Shown here one piece after another: positions 8,465 to 17,932 of a stretch of DNA of 64,000 nucleotides; within the stretch, counting starts at the first letter, position 1; every line of letters starts with the position of its first letter. Origin of the DNA: Serratia sp. AKBS12 (GTDB lineage Bacteria > Pseudomonadota > Gammaproteobacteria > Enterobacterales > Enterobacteriaceae); NCBI RefSeq assembly GCF_024793895.1, contig NZ_JANUSB010000015.1:992001-1056000 (forward strand). Reading direction: 5' to 3'. Under the pieces are notes generated by a model. The model saw only the letters and a program-made list of their open reading frames with translations, did no database searches and had not been told where the DNA came from. The position numbers were made by a program, and so were the translations under genes.

Positions 8465-8846
8465 GCCAACGACTCCTGGGTCATATTTTTACTAACAGAA
8501 TAGCAGCTATGGTAAATTTGGCAGATTTTCTGGTGACTTAGCACCTGGTTGGGCATCAATTGATTAAAAGCAGCGACCTTTCTGCCGGCGGCAGCGGCAG
8601 AATAACCTGCTCTGATCGACAAAAACGACGGAAATCGGCGTAAAGCGCCCAAAAACGGTGTGAACGGTTATTTACTGAACGGGCAAGATTTTACCTGTGG
8701 GGCAGGCTAAGGTTATATTAATCAAGGGCAATTGCGGTTCTGCGCCGGCCAATGAAAAATCGCGCGAGCAACTATTCTGGGTATTGGCATTCGAATGCAC
8801 GCCCATCAACACTGTTATCAGAACCGTCCTGACCGCGGGGGAAATG
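8465..8846. other. Intergenic region upstream of rimJ
   Basis: About 380 bases between the divergent 81-residue gene and rimJ. Apart from a candidate rimJ promoter at 8690-8719 I see no gene or clear RNA structure. A longer in-frame start for rimJ at 8697 would add residues absent from RimJ. Confidence 0.5.
8690..8719 (+). promoter_or_regulatory. Candidate rimJ promoter
   Basis: -35 TTTACC (8690-8695), an 18 bp spacer and -10 TATATT (8714-8719) lie about 130 bases before rimJ. The match is fair and rests on sequence only. Confidence 0.35.
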
Positions 8847-9431
8847 ATGTTCGGCTATCGCTCTGCATCACCAAAAGTACGTCTTACTACTGACCGGCTG
8901 GTTGTCCGCCTGGTACATGAACGCGATGCCTACCGGCTGGCGGAGTATTACGCGGAAAACCGCGCGTTTCTAAAACCGTGGGAACCGGTACGCGACGACA
9001 GCCATTGCTATCCTTCCGGCTGGCAGGCGCGTCTTGGCATGATCACCGAAATGCAAAAGCAGGGCAGTGCCTACTACTTCATCCTGCTCGATCCGGATGA
9101 AACCGAGGTGCGCGGCGTGGCGAATTTCAGCAATGTGCTGCGCGGCTCGTTTCACGCCTGTTTTCTCGGGTATTCGCTCGGGGAAAAATGGCAGGGGCAA
9201 GGGCTGATGTATGAAGCATTGCAGACGGCGATCCGCTATATGCTGCGCCAGCAACGCATGCATCGCATCATGGCCAACTATATGCCGCACAACCACCGCA
9301 GCGGCGCATTGCTTGCCCGACTCGGTTTCGAACGTGAAGGTTATGCCAAGGATTATCTGCTGATCGATGGGCAGTGGCAGGATCACGTATTGACCGCATT
9401 GACCAACAAAGAATGGTTACCGCCACGCTGA
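8847..9431 (+). CDS. rimJ: Ribosomal protein S5 alanine N-acetyltransferase
   Basis: A 194-residue GNAT acetyltransferase, the same length as E. coli RimJ, which acetylates the N-terminal alanine of ribosomal protein S5 and assists 30S assembly. The acetyl-CoA binding segment [14 protein letters not shown] and the end [16 protein letters not shown] are nearly identical to E. coli. Two adjacent ATGs (8844, 8847) follow GCGGGGGAA; the second gives the family start MFGYRS. It is followed after 9 bases by yceH, as in E. coli. Confidence 0.95.
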   Translation: MFGYRSASPKVRLTTDRLVVRLVHERDAYRLAEYYAENRAFLKPWEPVRDDSHCYPSGWQARLGMITEMQKQGSAYYFILLDPDETEVRGVANFSNVLRGSFHACFLGYSLGEKWQGQGLMYEALQTAIRYMLRQQRMHRIMANYMPHNHRSGALLARLGFEREGYAKDYLLIDGQWQDHVLTALTNKEWLPPR

Positions 9432-9440
9432 GGCCAGAAA

Positions 9441-10085
9441 ATGAAATATCAATTAAGCGCCAAAGAAGCCCGGGTGATTGGTTGTCTGCTGGAAAAGCAG
9501 GTCACCACCCCGGATCAATATCCACTGTCTCTCAATGCCATCACGCTGGCCTGCAATCAAAAAACCAATCGCGATCCAGTGATGGATCTGACCGAAAGCG
9601 AAGTACAGCAACTGCTCGATCTGCTGGTGAAACGGCATTTTCTACGTACGCTAAATGGCTTTGGCAATCGGGTGGTCAAATACGAACAGCGTTTCTGCAA
9701 CTCGGAGTTCGGCCAGCTTAAACTGTCCCCGGCCGAGGTGGCGGTGGTTGCCACACTGTTATTGCGCGGTGCGCAGACGCCGGGCGAGTTGCGTACCAGA
9801 ACCGCTCGCATGCATGATTTCAGCGATGTCGGTGAGGTTGAACAACTGTTGCAGCAGTTGGCGAGCCGGGAAGACGGGCCGTTGGTGGTGCGATTGGCGC
9901 GTGAGCCAGGCAAGCGTGAAAGCCGTTTCATGCACCTGTTCAGCGGCGAAATTGCGCCGGCCGAGGAGGCGCAGGACGGCGCTGACGATAGCGCGCTGGG
10001 CGAGCGGGTCGCGGCGCTGGAGGAACAGGTGGCGCTGTTGAAACAGCAACTGCAACAACTGATGGCGCGGAGCGAAAATGAATAA
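9441..10085 (+). CDS. yceH: YceH, DUF480/UPF0502 winged-helix protein
   Basis: A 214-residue protein of the DUF480 family (E. coli 215). The family opening around [21 protein letters not shown] is present and suggests two winged-helix units. The C-terminus is a coiled coil rich in E, L and Q. No biochemical role is established. It overlaps yceM by 8 bases (10078-10085), which suggests translational coupling. Confidence 0.93.
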   Translation: MKYQLSAKEARVIGCLLEKQVTTPDQYPLSLNAITLACNQKTNRDPVMDLTESEVQQLLDLLVKRHFLRTLNGFGNRVVKYEQRFCNSEFGQLKLSPAEVAVVATLLLRGAQTPGELRTRTARMHDFSDVGEVEQLLQQLASREDGPLVVRLAREPGKRESRFMHLFSGEIAPAEEAQDGADDSALGERVAALEEQVALLKQQLQQLMARSENE

Positions 10086-11013
10086 ATTGCGTATTGGCGT
10101 GGTCGGGCTGGGCGGCATTGCGCAAAAGGCCTATTTGCCGATCCTCAGTCAGGCGGGGGAATGGCAGCTGATGGGGGGATTCTCGCCTAATCAGCAGAAG
10201 GCGCAGACGGTATGCGACAGCTATCGCATGCGCTGCTTTTCGCGCCTGGATGCGCTGGCCGAACAGTGTGATGCGGTGTTTGTCCACAGCAGTACCGCCA
10301 GCCATTTTGCCGTGGTGCAACAGCTGCTGCAGCAGGGTGTGCACGTTTACGTCGATAAACCGTTGGCTGAAACGGTGGCGCAAGGTGAGCAGCTGATCGA
10401 ACTGGCCCAGACGCGCGGCAAGACGCTGATGGTTGGTTTTAACCGCCGTTTTGCCCCACTGTATCGCCAGTTGAAGCAACAAATGCAGCAGCCGGCTTCG
10501 CTACGCATGGATAAACACCGTAGCGACAGCGTTGGACCACAGGAAATGCGCTTTACCCTGCTGGACGACTATTTGCACGTGGTTGATACCGCGCTCTGGC
10601 TGGGAGGCGAACAGGCCATGTTGCAAAGCGGTCATTTGCAGGCCACCCCCGCCGGCGAGATGCTGTACGCCGAGCACCACTTTCAGTGTGGCGAGACGCA
10701 GATCACCACCAGCATGCACCGCCGGGCGGGCAGCCAGCGCGAAAGCGTGCAGGCGGTAACGGACGGCGCATGCTATCAATTGCTTGATATGCGTCAATGG
10801 CTGCGAGAAGACGCCCGCGGCATAGTAGAGCAGCCGGTGCCAGGCTGGCAGTCCACCTTGGCACAACGCGGTTTTGACGGTGCAGTGCGTCACTTTATCG
10901 AGGCGGTAAGCAACCAGAGCGTGCCGGAAACCGCCGGCGAACAGGGGATTCGTGCCCAGCGGGTTATCGAGTGCCTGCTGCGCGAAGCGGCGGTGCAAGG
11001 TTACGCCATGTAA
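10078..11013 (+). CDS. yceM: Putative NAD(P)-dependent oxidoreductase YceM
   Basis: A 311-residue Gfo/Idh/MocA-type oxidoreductase (E. coli YceM/MviM 307). The N-terminal Rossmann motif is [15 protein letters not shown], and the EKP-equivalent VDKPLAE follows near residue 95. The substrate is unknown. Gene order yceH-yceM-murJ is the same as in E. coli. Confidence 0.92.
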   Translation: MNKLRIGVVGLGGIAQKAYLPILSQAGEWQLMGGFSPNQQKAQTVCDSYRMRCFSRLDALAEQCDAVFVHSSTASHFAVVQQLLQQGVHVYVDKPLAETVAQGEQLIELAQTRGKTLMVGFNRRFAPLYRQLKQQMQQPASLRMDKHRSDSVGPQEMRFTLLDDYLHVVDTALWLGGEQAMLQSGHLQATPAGEMLYAEHHFQCGETQITTSMHRRAGSQRESVQAVTDGACYQLLDMRQWLREDARGIVEQPVPGWQSTLAQRGFDGAVRHFIEAVSNQSVPETAGEQGIRAQRVIECLLREAAVQGYAM

Positions 11014-11121
11014 CAGTTGACGGTAGCTATTCTTTGATGGATGCGTAAACTGAAGCCACTTTATTGTCACCAACGCCTGCAGCCGCAGGCGTTGATATTT
11101 TACGGTATTATTCAAAACCAC

Positions 11122-12657
11122 ATGAACCTACTAAAATCACTGGCAGCCGTCAGCTCGATGACGATGTTCTCTCGGGTGTTGGGCTTTGCGCGTGATGCCA
11201 TCGTGGCACGCGTTTTTGGGGCAGGGATGGCAACGGACGCCTTTTTCGTGGCGTTCAAGTTACCCAACCTGCTGCGGCGCATCTTTGCCGAAGGGGCGTT
11301 TTCGCAGGCTTTCGTGCCAATTTTGGCGGAATACAAAAATCAACAGGGCGAGGAAGCGACGCGTACCTTTATTGCTTACGTTTCCGGTCTTTTGACGCTG
11401 GTGCTGGCCATTGTGACAGTGGCGGGAATGCTGGCCGCTCCCTGGGTAATCTTTGTCACCGCGCCGGGCTTTACCGATACGCCGGACAAATTCGCGCTGA
11501 CCTCGGCGTTGCTGCGCATTACCTTCCCCTACATTCTTCTGATCTCGCTAGCCTCGCTGGTAGGGGCGATCCTTAATACCTGGAACCGCTTCTCGATACC
11601 GGCGTTTGCGCCGACGCTGCTTAACGTCAGCATGATCGGGTTCGCGCTGTTTGCTGCCCCGTATTTTAACCCACCGGTGCTGGCGCTGGCGTGGGCGGTA
11701 GTGGTCGGCGGCGTGCTACAGTTGGGTTACCAACTGCCGCACCTGAAGAAAATCGGCATGCTGGTATTGCCGCGCATCAAATGGCGTGATGCCGGTGTCT
11801 GGCGCGTTATGCGCCAGATGGGGCCGGCGATCCTCGGGGTGTCGGTGAGCCAGATTTCCTTGATTATCAACACCATTTTTGCTTCGTTCCTGGTGTCCGG
11901 CTCGGTGTCATGGATGTATTATGCCGACCGCCTGATGGAGTTTCCTTCCGGTGTGCTGGGGGTGGCGCTGGGTACCATTCTGCTACCGTCGTTGGCAAAA
12001 AGCTTCTCCAGTGGCAACCATGATGAATATTCACGCTTGATGGACTGGGGGCTGCGCCTGTGTTTCCTGCTGGCGTTGCCTAGCGCGGTAGCGCTGGGCA
12101 TTCTGGCCAAGCCGCTGACGGTCTCGCTGTTCCAGTACGGTAAATTTACCGCGTTCGACGCGGCGATGACGCAGCGTGCGCTGGTTGCCTATTCGGTCGG
12201 TCTGATGGGGCTTATCGTGGTGAAAGTGCTGGCGCCGGGCTTCTATTCGCGGCAAAACATCAAAACACCGGTTAAAATTGCCATTGTTACGCTGATCATG
12301 ACGCAGGTGATGAACCTGGCGTTTATCGGACCGCTGAAACACGCCGGCCTGTCCCTGTCGATCGGTCTGGCCGCCTGCCTGAATGCCTCCTTGCTGTACT
12401 GGCAGTTGCGCAAACAGGATATCTTCCAGCCGCAGCCGGGCTGGGCGGTGTTTCTTGCCAAGCTGCTGGTTGCGGTGCTGGTGATGTCGGCAGTGCTGGT
12501 GGGTGTGATGTGGCTGATGCCGGCCTGGGACCACGGTAATATGCTGGAACGGCTGTTGCGGCTGGCGGTGGTGGTGGTGGCCGGTGTCGTGGCCTACTTC
12601 GGCGTACTGGCAGGGTTAGGGTTCCGCCCGCGTGATTTTGCCCGCAGAGCGGCGTAA
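11122..12657 (+). CDS. murJ: Lipid II flippase MurJ
   Basis: A 511-residue inner-membrane protein of the MOP superfamily, exactly the length of E. coli MurJ. It moves lipid II across the inner membrane for peptidoglycan synthesis and is essential. It has about 14 membrane segments. Conserved charged positions are visible in helix 1 (SRVLGFARD) and in the loop with [19 protein letters not shown]. The ATG at 11122 gives the standard start [12 protein letters not shown]. Confidence 0.96.
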   Translation: MNLLKSLAAVSSMTMFSRVLGFARDAIVARVFGAGMATDAFFVAFKLPNLLRRIFAEGAFSQAFVPILAEYKNQQGEEATRTFIAYVSGLLTLVLAIVTVAGMLAAPWVIFVTAPGFTDTPDKFALTSALLRITFPYILLISLASLVGAILNTWNRFSIPAFAPTLLNVSMIGFALFAAPYFNPPVLALAWAVVVGGVLQLGYQLPHLKKIGMLVLPRIKWRDAGVWRVMRQMGPAILGVSVSQISLIINTIFASFLVSGSVSWMYYADRLMEFPSGVLGVALGTILLPSLAKSFSSGNHDEYSRLMDWGLRLCFLLALPSAVALGILAKPLTVSLFQYGKFTAFDAAMTQRALVAYSVGLMGLIVVKVLAPGFYSRQNIKTPVKIAIVTLIMTQVMNLAFIGPLKHAGLSLSIGLAACLNASLLYWQLRKQDIFQPQPGWAVFLAKLLVAVLVMSAVLVGVMWLMPAWDHGNMLERLLRLAVVVVAGVVAYFGVLAGLGFRPRDFARRAA

Positions 12658-12670
12658 CGCGCCAGCAGAT

Positions 12671-12702
12671 GCAAAAAGGGTCGCCAAGGCGACCCTTTTT
12701 AC
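12671..12702. terminator. Bidirectional terminator between murJ and argS
   Basis: The stem AAAAAGGGTCGCC / GGCGACCCTTTTT (loop AA) has A and T runs on both sides and serves the convergent genes murJ and argS. Confidence 0.88.
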
Positions 12703-12719
12703 TGCCGGTGAGGCAGGCG

Positions 12720-14450
12720 TTACATGCGTTCGACGGTTTCGATACCCAGCGTATCCAGGCCGGTTTTCAACGTCTTGGCAGTGAGCAACGCCAGTTTCAA
12801 ACGGCTCTGGCGCGCTTCTTCGCTGTCAGCGTTCAGAATCTGGCAATGTTCATAGAAGCTGGAGAACAGGCCGGCAACATCGTACAGATAGCTGCACATC
12901 ACGTGAGGCGTACCTTCACGTGCTACCACGGTGAGGGTTTCCTCAAACTGCAGCAATCGGGTCGCCAGCGCCATTTCGCGCTCTTCGGTTATCACCAGCG
13001 GCAGCGTCAGTGCGGCTTCATCAATGCCGGCACGCTTGAACACCGAGGCCACACGGGTATAGGCGTACTGCATGTAAGGGGCGGTGTTGCCTTCGAACGA
13101 CAGCATGTTGTCCCAGTCAAAGATATAGTCGGTGGTGCGGCTTTTTGACAGGTCGGCATATTTCACCGCGCCGATGCCGACGGCGTTGACCACATTCTTC
13201 AGTTCGTCGGCAGGCATGTCCGGATTCTTTTCGGCGATCAGCTTCTCCGCGCGCTCGATGGCTTCATCCAGCAGGTCGGACAGCTTGATGGTGCCGCCTG
13301 AACGGGTTTTGAACGGTTTGCCGTCCTTGCCCAGCATCATGCCGAACATATGGTGTTCCAGCGAGACGGAGTCCGGCACGTAACCAGCCTTGCGCACGAT
13401 GGTCCAGGCCTGCATCAGATGCTGGTGCTGACGGGAGTCGATGTAGTAGAGCACCCGATCGGCACCCAGTGTCTCATAACGGTACTTGGCGCAAGCGATA
13501 TCGGTGGTGGTATACAGGTAACCGCCATCTTTCTTCTGGATGATGACGCCCATAGGCTCGCCATCCTTGTTTTTGTATTCGTCCAGGAACACCACGGTTG
13601 CGCCTTCGCTTTCAACCGCCAAACCTTTGGCCTTCAGATCCTCGACAATGCCCGGCAGCATGGCGTTGTACAGGCTTTCGCCCATCACGTCGTCTTCGGT
13701 CAGGGTAACGTTGAGGCGATTGTAGACCAGTTGGTTCTGCGCCATGGTGATGTTGACCAGCTTGCGCCACATGTCGAGGCAGTACCGATCGCCACCCTGC
13801 AGTTTAACCACGTAGCCACGGGCACGTTCGGCGAACTGCGCATCTTCGTCGTAGTGTTTCTTTGCTTCACGATAAAACTGTTCCAGATCCGACAGACCCA
13901 TCTCGCTGGCGTTTTCGTTCTGCATTTTTTCCAGGTAGGCGATCAGCATGCCGAACTGGGTGCCCCAGTCGCCGACGTGGTTTGCCCGGATTACCTTATG
14001 TCCGAGGAATTCCTGGGTGCGGGCAGCCGCGTCACCAATGATGGTGGAACGCACGTGGCCCACGTGCATCTCTTTGGCGACGTTTGGCGCCGAGTAGTCG
14101 ATAACGATGGTTTGCGGCTCGACCGGCGCAACGCCCAGTTTCGGCGCATGCAATGCGGCGTCGGCATGTTTTGCCACCCAGGCCGGAGTAAGGAAGATAT
14201 TGATAAAGCCCGGGCCGGCGATTTCTACTTTAGTGGCGATATCGCCGAGATCCAGCAGTTGCACCACTTTTTCAGCCAGTTGTCGCGGGGGCATGGCGAG
14301 TTTTTTCGCAACGGACATGACGCCGTTAGCCTGATAATCACCAAACTGCGCCTTGGCGGACTGACGAACCTGAGCTTCGCAATCGGCGGGGGCGCCTGCG
14401 GCAATCAGCGCCTGGCTGACTTTTTCTGAGAGAAGAGCCTGAATATTCAC
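12720..14450 (-). CDS. argS: Arginyl-tRNA synthetase
   Basis: A 576-residue class I synthetase that charges tRNA-Arg. The N-terminal Add1 domain is followed by the HIGH-type motif HVGH (in [13 protein letters not shown]), the catalytic core and a C-terminal anticodon-binding DALR domain ending in IETVERM. KMSKS is degenerate (FKTRSGG), as usual in ArgRS. The protein starts [15 protein letters not shown], as in E. coli. Confidence 0.96.
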   Translation of the reverse strand: MNIQALLSEKVSQALIAAGAPADCEAQVRQSAKAQFGDYQANGVMSVAKKLAMPPRQLAEKVVQLLDLGDIATKVEIAGPGFINIFLTPAWVAKHADAALHAPKLGVAPVEPQTIVIDYSAPNVAKEMHVGHVRSTIIGDAAARTQEFLGHKVIRANHVGDWGTQFGMLIAYLEKMQNENASEMGLSDLEQFYREAKKHYDEDAQFAERARGYVVKLQGGDRYCLDMWRKLVNITMAQNQLVYNRLNVTLTEDDVMGESLYNAMLPGIVEDLKAKGLAVESEGATVVFLDEYKNKDGEPMGVIIQKKDGGYLYTTTDIACAKYRYETLGADRVLYYIDSRQHQHLMQAWTIVRKAGYVPDSVSLEHHMFGMMLGKDGKPFKTRSGGTIKLSDLLDEAIERAEKLIAEKNPDMPADELKNVVNAVGIGAVKYADLSKSRTTDYIFDWDNMLSFEGNTAPYMQYAYTRVASVFKRAGIDEAALTLPLVITEEREMALATRLLQFEETLTVVAREGTPHVMCSYLYDVAGLFSSFYEHCQILNADSEEARQSRLKLALLTAKTLKTGLDTLGIETVERM

Positions 14451-14674
14451 CGGGATACCTTAAATGACGAACGAGGGTCGCGCACTGCGCCCCTCCGGAA
14501 AACAGCCTGTAATTGTACCCGATTGCAGGCGCCGCGTCAGCAGTTGGCGCGGATTGAAACAGAGGGAAAGCCTGATGCGCAGTCGCAAAGCGTTACCCAC
14601 GGCTTTGGCAAGTGGGCGAACGGAGATTAAGTAAGCAAAGTAGGGGAGGGTAAAACAAAAAACGAATGGGGAGA

Positions 14675-14794
14675 TTAATGCTTTTTATTACGACGTTTCG
14701 CATCCAGGCTACTGGTGCGACGTGTTTTAAAATGGCGGTAAATGGCGTAAGCGGCAATAACAATCAATATTGCGGATAGCGTTAAAAGGAACAT
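14675..14794 (-). CDS. Candidate small membrane protein, 39 residues
   Basis: An ATG-initiated frame of 39 codons encodes one hydrophobic segment (residues 2-19, LLTLSAILIVIAAYAIY) followed by a strongly basic tail with two Arg-Arg pairs and a Lys-Lys pair. This is the usual design of a single-pass inner-membrane small protein with the basic side in the cytoplasm. The Shine-Dalgarno match is weak. I recognise no homologue. It stands alone between argS and yecM. Confidence 0.55.
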   Translation of the reverse strand: MFLLTLSAILIVIAAYAIYRHFKTRRTSSLDAKRRNKKH

Positions 14795-15278
14795 GATAAT
14801 TTATCTCTGTTATAACATTTTCCCAAAATAGCTGAATTACTTGCATGAATCAATTCGTGATAATTCATTTAAGATAAGTCTCAGGCGTTTGGCCCTAAAG
14901 GCTGATTTAAAACAGCCACATGGTAAAGAGTTTGCTTATTATTTAATCTATTGCGTTGTTGGTTTCGAGCGTTGCAATGCGTCATTATTTTTTGCACGAG
15001 AGTGAGTGGCTAATGGCAGATTCACCTATCATTTGGTTATTAAGTTAGGATCTTGTTTTTGTTTTTTGCGAAATTTTCAGCATGCGAAAATTCCTAAAAA
15101 ACAAATTAACGCACAAAAGATTAACGCTAATGAAATTCATTAGCCATATAACGAATCGAGCCTGTTCTTTTTATCTCATCATTCAGTGATGAAATTAATA
15201 TGGCCGAACGTAGCAGTCGGCGCGCCGCCAGTGTAAATTATGCAGTTTGCAATGGGGTAGTGTTGTCGCAGGAGCTTT
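14795..15278. other. AT-rich intergenic region upstream of yecM
   Basis: About 480 bases, clearly more AT-rich than the neighbouring genes (for example 15030-15200). I see no ORF with coding character and no confident promoter assignment. It may hold control sequences for yecM and for the divergent 39-codon ORF. Confidence 0.5.
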
Positions 15279-15842
15279 ATGACCAATTTATCCGCTATCG
15301 CCGAATTAGGCGACCTGGTGCTGGATCTGCCGCGTTTTGAGCAGGCGCTGGCGCAATTTGCCGAAAAACTGCACCTCGACCTGTCGCAGTTTTCTGCCGA
15401 TCATATTTCGCTGCGTTGCCACCAGCAGGCCACCGCTGAACGTTGGCGGCGAGGTTTGCTGCAATGCGGCAGTCTGATGTCCGAGGCGATGATTAATGGC
15501 CGGCCGATCTGCCTGTTCAGTCTGGCTGAACCGTTGTCGGTAGGGCCGTGGCGCATTGACTGCATCGAGTTGCCATATCCCGGAGAGAAGCGCTACCCGC
15601 ACGAAGGCTGGGAACATGTGGAACTGGCTTTGGGTGGCGATCCGCAGACGCTATATGCGCGCGCGCTGGCGCTGTTGCCGGACCAGGCGCTGCTGGCGCC
15701 GGGCATCAAACTCAAGCAGAGTTCGCCAAAAGGCGAAGGCGAACGTTTGCCGAATCCGACGTTGGCAATCACCGATGGTAGCGTAACCATCAAATTCCAT
15801 CCTTATACGTTGCGTGAGATTGTGGCCAGCGAAGGTGGTTAA
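15279..15842 (+). CDS. yecM: YecM, VOC-superfamily protein
   Basis: A 187-residue protein matching E. coli YecM (188 residues), a member of the vicinal oxygen chelate fold with a putative metal site. The recognisable parts are the DHISLRC segment and the HEGWEHVELAL motif that provides histidine and glutamate ligands. Activity is unknown. GGAG lies 6 bases before the ATG. It is convergent with the aminotransferase-like gene, overlapping by 4 bases. Confidence 0.92.
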   Translation: MTNLSAIAELGDLVLDLPRFEQALAQFAEKLHLDLSQFSADHISLRCHQQATAERWRRGLLQCGSLMSEAMINGRPICLFSLAEPLSVGPWRIDCIELPYPGEKRYPHEGWEHVELALGGDPQTLYARALALLPDQALLAPGIKLKQSSPKGEGERLPNPTLAITDGSVTIKFHPYTLREIVASEGG

Positions 15843-16987
15843 CCCATTAGCGCCTGCACGGCGTTGCTCATGCGTTGCAGCGCACGCAGCAGTAAGTCAC
15901 GCTGGCAGCCAAAATTGAGCCGTACAAATCGGCGATCGCCGAAATCCAGGCCGGGGCTCAACCCGACGCCGGCCTGTTCAAAAAATACATGCGGGTTGTC
16001 GACTGGCAACCCACTGCAATCGATCCAGGCCAGATAGGTCGCTTCCACCGGCTGCAATTGCAAACCGGGCAGGGCATTGATGCACTCCATTACCAAATCA
16101 CGGTTACCACGCAGGTAGGTGAGCTGGGCGTCTAGCCATGGCTGGCCGTGTCGATAGGCTGCCTGGGCCGCAACCAGCGCCAACACGTCGACCTCCGGCA
16201 CGATACCGCGGCGTTCACGGCACAGCGCACGACGCAACTCGGGGTTGGGTACGATGGCCATTGATGCGCCCAGCCCGGCGATATTGAAGGTCTTGGACGG
16301 TGACATCAGCGTGACGCTGCGCAGCGCCGCATCCTCATTAAGCGTGGCAAAAGGGATATGCCGCATGCCGGGCTCCAGCAACAGATCGCAGTGTATTTCG
16401 TCGGAACAGACGATCAGCTCGTGCGCTTGTGCGAACTGCTGTTGTGCCAGCAGTTCATCGCGGCGGTAAACCGTGCCGCCGGGGTTGTGCGGGTTGCATA
16501 ACAGCAGTAATTTTTCCCGTCCGGTCAACTGCCTGGCTACGGAAGGCAAATCCGGTAGCCAGCGCCGGTCATGCAACTGCATTGGTATTGATAGCTGGCT
16601 GCGCCTGACAAACATGGCTGCCTTACGAAACGGCGGATAAATCGGCGTAGGAGCGATGGTGCCGTCGTCGTCAGAGGTAAAGGCACGCACGCACAGGTTC
16701 AGCCCACACACCAGGCCGGGCAAAAAAATCAGCCATTCGGGCTTGATGCACCAGTTATAGCGCTCTACCATGCGCCGGGTAAAAACCTTGATAAGTTCGG
16801 GGGATGGGTGGCCATAACCGAATACGCCGTGTGCGACCCGCTGATGCAGCGCGTCGATCACCGCCGGCGGGGAGAGAAAATCACTGTCGGCGACCCACAG
16901 CGGAATAATGTCGCGATCGTGATATTTGTCCCACTTAACGCTTTCACTGTGACTGCGGTCTACCCATTGATCAAAATTGAATGCCAT
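15839..16987 (-). CDS. MalY/PatB-family PLP-dependent C-S beta-lyase or aminotransferase
   Basis: A 382-residue fold-type I PLP enzyme. The MalY/PatB opening (FDQWVDRSHSESVKWD), the aspartate of CSDEIHCDL and the Schiff-base lysine in SPSKTFNIAGLG are visible. Close relatives cleave cystathionine or other cysteine conjugates; E. coli MalY also represses the maltose system by binding MalT. There is no maltose gene nearby, so a C-S lyase role is likelier. It is divergent from cutC. Confidence 0.87.
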   Translation of the reverse strand: MAFNFDQWVDRSHSESVKWDKYHDRDIIPLWVADSDFLSPPAVIDALHQRVAHGVFGYGHPSPELIKVFTRRMVERYNWCIKPEWLIFLPGLVCGLNLCVRAFTSDDDGTIAPTPIYPPFRKAAMFVRRSQLSIPMQLHDRRWLPDLPSVARQLTGREKLLLLCNPHNPGGTVYRRDELLAQQQFAQAHELIVCSDEIHCDLLLEPGMRHIPFATLNEDAALRSVTLMSPSKTFNIAGLGASMAIVPNPELRRALCRERRGIVPEVDVLALVAAQAAYRHGQPWLDAQLTYLRGNRDLVMECINALPGLQLQPVEATYLAWIDCSGLPVDNPHVFFEQAGVGLSPGLDFGDRRFVRLNFGCQRDLLLRALQRMSNAVQALMG

Positions 16988-17088
16988 AGTTAGCTCCTGA
17001 ACCGTTTCAATATTGATGCTTTGAGCCTAGGCGAGAAGCCTCGTGCTTAACAACCGTTGTGGTATTTGGCCGTCATCTGGGGGTGACA

Positions 17089-17847
17089 ATGATTAAACTG
17101 GAAGTTTGTTGCTATAGCGTAGATTGCGCATTGACGGCTGAACGGGCAGGTGCCGATCGTATTGAACTCTGTGCCAGCCAGAGCGAAGGCGGTTTGACGC
17201 CAAGCTACGGTTCCCTGTTACTGGCGCGCGAGCGTGTGGGCATTCCGGTGCACCCGATCGTTCGTCCGCGCGCAGGCGATTTCTGCTACGGCGCGGTAGA
17301 CTTTGCCGTGATGAAGAACGATGTCTCATTGATGCGCGACATGGGATTCACCGGCGTGGTGGTGGGTATGCTCGACGAAGAAGGGCATATCGATCTGCGG
17401 CGGATGCAGGAAATCATGTCGCTGAGCGGCAATATGGCGGTGACCTTCCACCGCGCCTTCGACATGTGCCAGAACCCGATGATCGCGTTGGCGCAACTGA
17501 CCGATCTTGGTGTTGCGCGCATTCTGACCTCGGGCCAGCAGCAAAACGCCGAGCTGGGGTTGCCGCTGCTGCGTGATTTGCAGCAAGCCAGTCAGGGGCC
17601 GGTGATTATGGCCGGCGCCGGGGTGCGTTTGAGCAATCTGCACAAGTTTGTCGATATCGGCATTCGGGAACTGCACAGTTCGTCGGGCCATACCGTGCCG
17701 TCAACCATGCGTTACCGCAAGGCTGGGGTTACCATGTGCGCTGATAATGAATTTGACGAATTCAGCCATTACTGTGTGGACGGCGAGATGGTCGAGGCGA
17801 TGAAGAATGCGCTGGCGCTGGTAGATCCGATGGCGCAAAGCGCCTAA
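17089..17847 (+). CDS. cutC: Copper homeostasis protein CutC
   Basis: A 252-residue TIM-barrel protein (E. coli 248). Family motifs are [25 protein letters not shown] at the start and TFHRAFDMC near residue 120. CutC was named from copper-sensitive mutants, but its direct biochemical role is disputed. The ATG at 17089 gives the conserved start [10 protein letters not shown]; an upstream frame from 17059 is not conserved. Confidence 0.94.
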   Translation: MIKLEVCCYSVDCALTAERAGADRIELCASQSEGGLTPSYGSLLLARERVGIPVHPIVRPRAGDFCYGAVDFAVMKNDVSLMRDMGFTGVVVGMLDEEGHIDLRRMQEIMSLSGNMAVTFHRAFDMCQNPMIALAQLTDLGVARILTSGQQQNAELGLPLLRDLQQASQGPVIMAGAGVRLSNLHKFVDIGIRELHSSSGHTVPSTMRYRKAGVTMCADNEFDEFSHYCVDGEMVEAMKNALALVDPMAQSA

Positions 17848-17896
17848 AGTTTTACGCCGTTGCTGATGCAGTGTTTCGGTTAGCCGAGAAAACATA

Positions 17897-17926
17897 GCCC
17901 CGGTCATCACTGACCGGGGTTTTTTA
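17897..17926 (+). terminator. cutC terminator
   Basis: CCCCGGTCA / TGACCGGGG with a short loop, followed by TTTTTT. It lies just before the convergent tailspike-like gene. Confidence 0.9.
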
Positions 17927-17932
17927 TCGCTT

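Noticed and set aside
13350-14429. 359-codon open frame antisense to argS
   Set aside because: argS on the other strand is a clear full-length orthologue. Long antisense frames are common in GC-rich genes, and the translated frame has no recognisable domain.
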